Assembly: GCF_910592395.1 (NCBI RefSeq)
Contig: NC_088310.1
Coordinates: forward strand, 12,157,501 to 12,221,500
Length of the DNA: 64,000 nucleotides
Direction: 5' to 3'
DNA from: Lineus longissimus
Taxonomy: Eukaryota; Nemertea; Pilidiophora; Heteronemertea; Lineidae
The notes below the pieces were generated by a model. The model ran no database searches. It was not told where the DNA came from and was given only the letters and a program-made list of their open reading frames with translations. Positions 62,818-64,000 of this stretch are shown here, one piece after another (within the stretch, counting starts at the first letter, position 1; every line of letters begins with the position of its first letter). A program made the translations under genes and the position numbers.

Positions 62818-63795
62818 CTAGACCATTGTCTTCGATGTCAATGTTATCAAAATCATCTTTCTCCCATCCCTTGTAATCCCTAAAGTTACGGTACATCCTA
62901 GTTTCGGATTCCCTCGGGACGTGCGAAGATCAATTTGTTTTGCCCCCTTTTCATTGTATTGTATTGTATTGTATTGTGGCGCCATGTCAAAAAGAGCAAA
63001 CGTTTCATTCATGTTTATCACAAGTTCAATCCCATTTTCATCAACCGTCTGGGTAACATTTTGCTGAAAATTGGCCACAAGTTCATCCGCGTTTTCGGGA
63101 ATAGCCGTAAATTTTTTGCATTGTTTCCTAAAACTAATCCCGTTCCTAGAGAGAAAACCAGTTAGCCACCCTCCGGACGCCCTGAAGTTTGTTAATTGTG
63201 ACCGATGCTGCCGGTATTCCTGTTGCTGCTGTTCGGAAAGCACTGCCCACCATGTTCGGAAAGACTGTTCAGCTTTAATCATCATGTCGTCACTCGAGAC
63301 AGGTACCCCATGTTGTCGCCTTGTTGCCATCCATTCACGAACTGACCTGTCAACCTCTGGCCATAAGGCTGAAAAAAATGTGGACTTTAGAAAAGAACAA
63401 TTTCAAATTTAAAGTTCCAGGTTCTTATGGACATCAAATTTGAAAAGAAAATGACATGGAAGATGGCGTTAATTTTCTGTTAAAAGTACAATACAGCACT
63501 CACCAATGCCTCTTTGTCTTTGTCTGCGCCTGTTGACCTGCCTGCTCGTAGTTTCGTGATTTCTCTCTCGGAGGTCATCCTCTTCGCGGAGCCATCGGCG
63601 CATAGTCGCGGAGGGGATGTTATACTCCCTGGCAAACTGGGGCGATGAAATCCCATGAGGCTGCCTGATGTTTTCGTTTTCATAGTCATCGAGCAGACGG
63701 ATTTTCTCCGCCAGTCAATACGATCGATGACGCCGAGCAGGAGGTTGTAAGGCATCGACATTTTCAACAACATTATTGATGTCGCCATTATCCAT
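62770..63795 (-). pseudogene. pogo-like transposase, internally deleted, two exons
   Basis: Exon 1 (63795-63504) starts at an ATG and encodes an acidic leader, 'PPARRHRSY', a TGA, then 'LAEKIRLLDDYENENIRQ' and 'FAREYNIPSATMRRWL', a psq-type helix-turn-helix. It ends at the donor GGCATTG|GTGAGT. Exon 2 starts after TTTTTTTCAG (63369-63371) and restores the frame (Ala codon split 1+2): 'ALWPEVDRSVREWMATRRQH', a CENP-B-type HTH, then the first catalytic motif 'INMNETFALFDM' and 'GNPKLGCTVTLGITRDGRK'. The sequence then jumps directly to an acidic tail out of frame, so the second and third catalytic acids are deleted. An extra TATTG-type microinsertion (62957-62977) sits in the catalytic domain. 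It is related to the copy at 31-33 kb. Confidence 0.75.
63369..63503 (-). other. Intron of the pogo-like gene
   Basis: A 135-bp intron with GTGAGT donor and TTTTTTTCAG acceptor. Joining its flanks restores a coding phase (G|CC). The equivalent acceptor is found at 31789 in the other copy. Confidence 0.7.
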
Positions 63796-64000
63796 TGGAT
63801 GAACGAAATCAGAAAACATTATCAAAATGCCAAAAAAGACAGTGCACATCATTTTGGTTTCTTACTGACGCTTGCGATTGACAATCTTAAATGCACGAGT
63901 AGGCCAGCGTTAAATCGGTTATTCAATGTCATCTAAATTCAAAGTGATATCAGACATGGATTTTGTGGTACATGTACATGCTCAATAAATCGTGTCATTA
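63796..64000. other. Window end, no gene seen
   Basis: AT-rich; AATAAA near 63984. Nothing else recognised. Confidence 0.3.

Overview
The window looks like nuclear DNA from an animal. The genes have introns and splice sites of eukaryotic type, no bacterial operons are present, and nearly every recognisable reading frame belongs to a eukaryotic transposable element (TE). The mix of Polinton/Maverick, piggyBac, pogo, Harbinger, Ty3/Gypsy, CR1/L2-type LINE and Penelope-like elements, the many small inverted-repeat elements, and the frequent palindrome TAGGCCTA suggest a marine invertebrate. A deuterostome such as an echinoderm or hemichordate is my best guess, but the sequence alone does not prove it. 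The region is almost wholly a TE graveyard with a few possible host exons. ORF starts below are chosen from homology; several open frames begin at non-ATG codons because they are fragments.

0-8.4 kb: a 5'-truncated LINE tail (1.4-2.3 kb), a two-layer inverted-repeat element (2.3-3.4 kb), a Tc1/mariner-type MITE (3.4-4.2 kb), a striking foldback element with a 6-bp target duplication (4.29-5.95 kb), two more hairpin or TIR elements, a Myb/SANT (Harbinger-type) gene remnant and a 15-bp minisatellite. 8.4-19 kb: three retroelements. These are a LINE with reverse transcriptase (+), a longer L2/CR1-like LINE with APE-type endonuclease and RT (-), and a Ty3/Gypsy gag-pol (-) with no LTRs visible. 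19.3-19.6 kb holds a PAN/apple-like exon (-) with a paralogue at 53.7-54.0 kb. Circularly permuted repeats follow at 19.8-20.7 kb.

23.4-35.9 kb is the most interesting block: a decayed Polinton bounded by ~210-250 bp terminal inverted repeats. It contains fragments of its integrase and of several small virus-like genes. A seemingly intact piggyBac (26.4-30.3 kb) sits inside one of these genes at a TTAA site, and a decayed pogo/CENP-B-like transposase (31.1-33.2 kb) sits further in. 36.4-37.6 kb holds an unrecognised ~420-codon gene (-) with one frameshift.

38-54 kb is mostly non-coding repeat sequence: a ~120-bp tandem array (39 kb), a ~115-bp degenerate satellite (42.7-43.4 kb and probably beyond), inverted-repeat elements at 44.7, 46.5, 48.5 and 52.4 kb, and a nested element at 52.5 kb whose ends are made of TTACGA repeats. 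56.5-60.5 kb has an inverted fragment of a Harbinger transposase next to a Penelope-like element. The Penelope RT is broken by an internal deletion and by a 623-bp insertion with a 9-bp target duplication; its 3' region carries a candidate hammerhead ribozyme core and three TGACGTCA sites. 60.5-61.5 kb has three ~303-bp tandem repeats ending in a GAC microsatellite. The window closes with a second, internally deleted pogo copy (62.8-63.8 kb, -).
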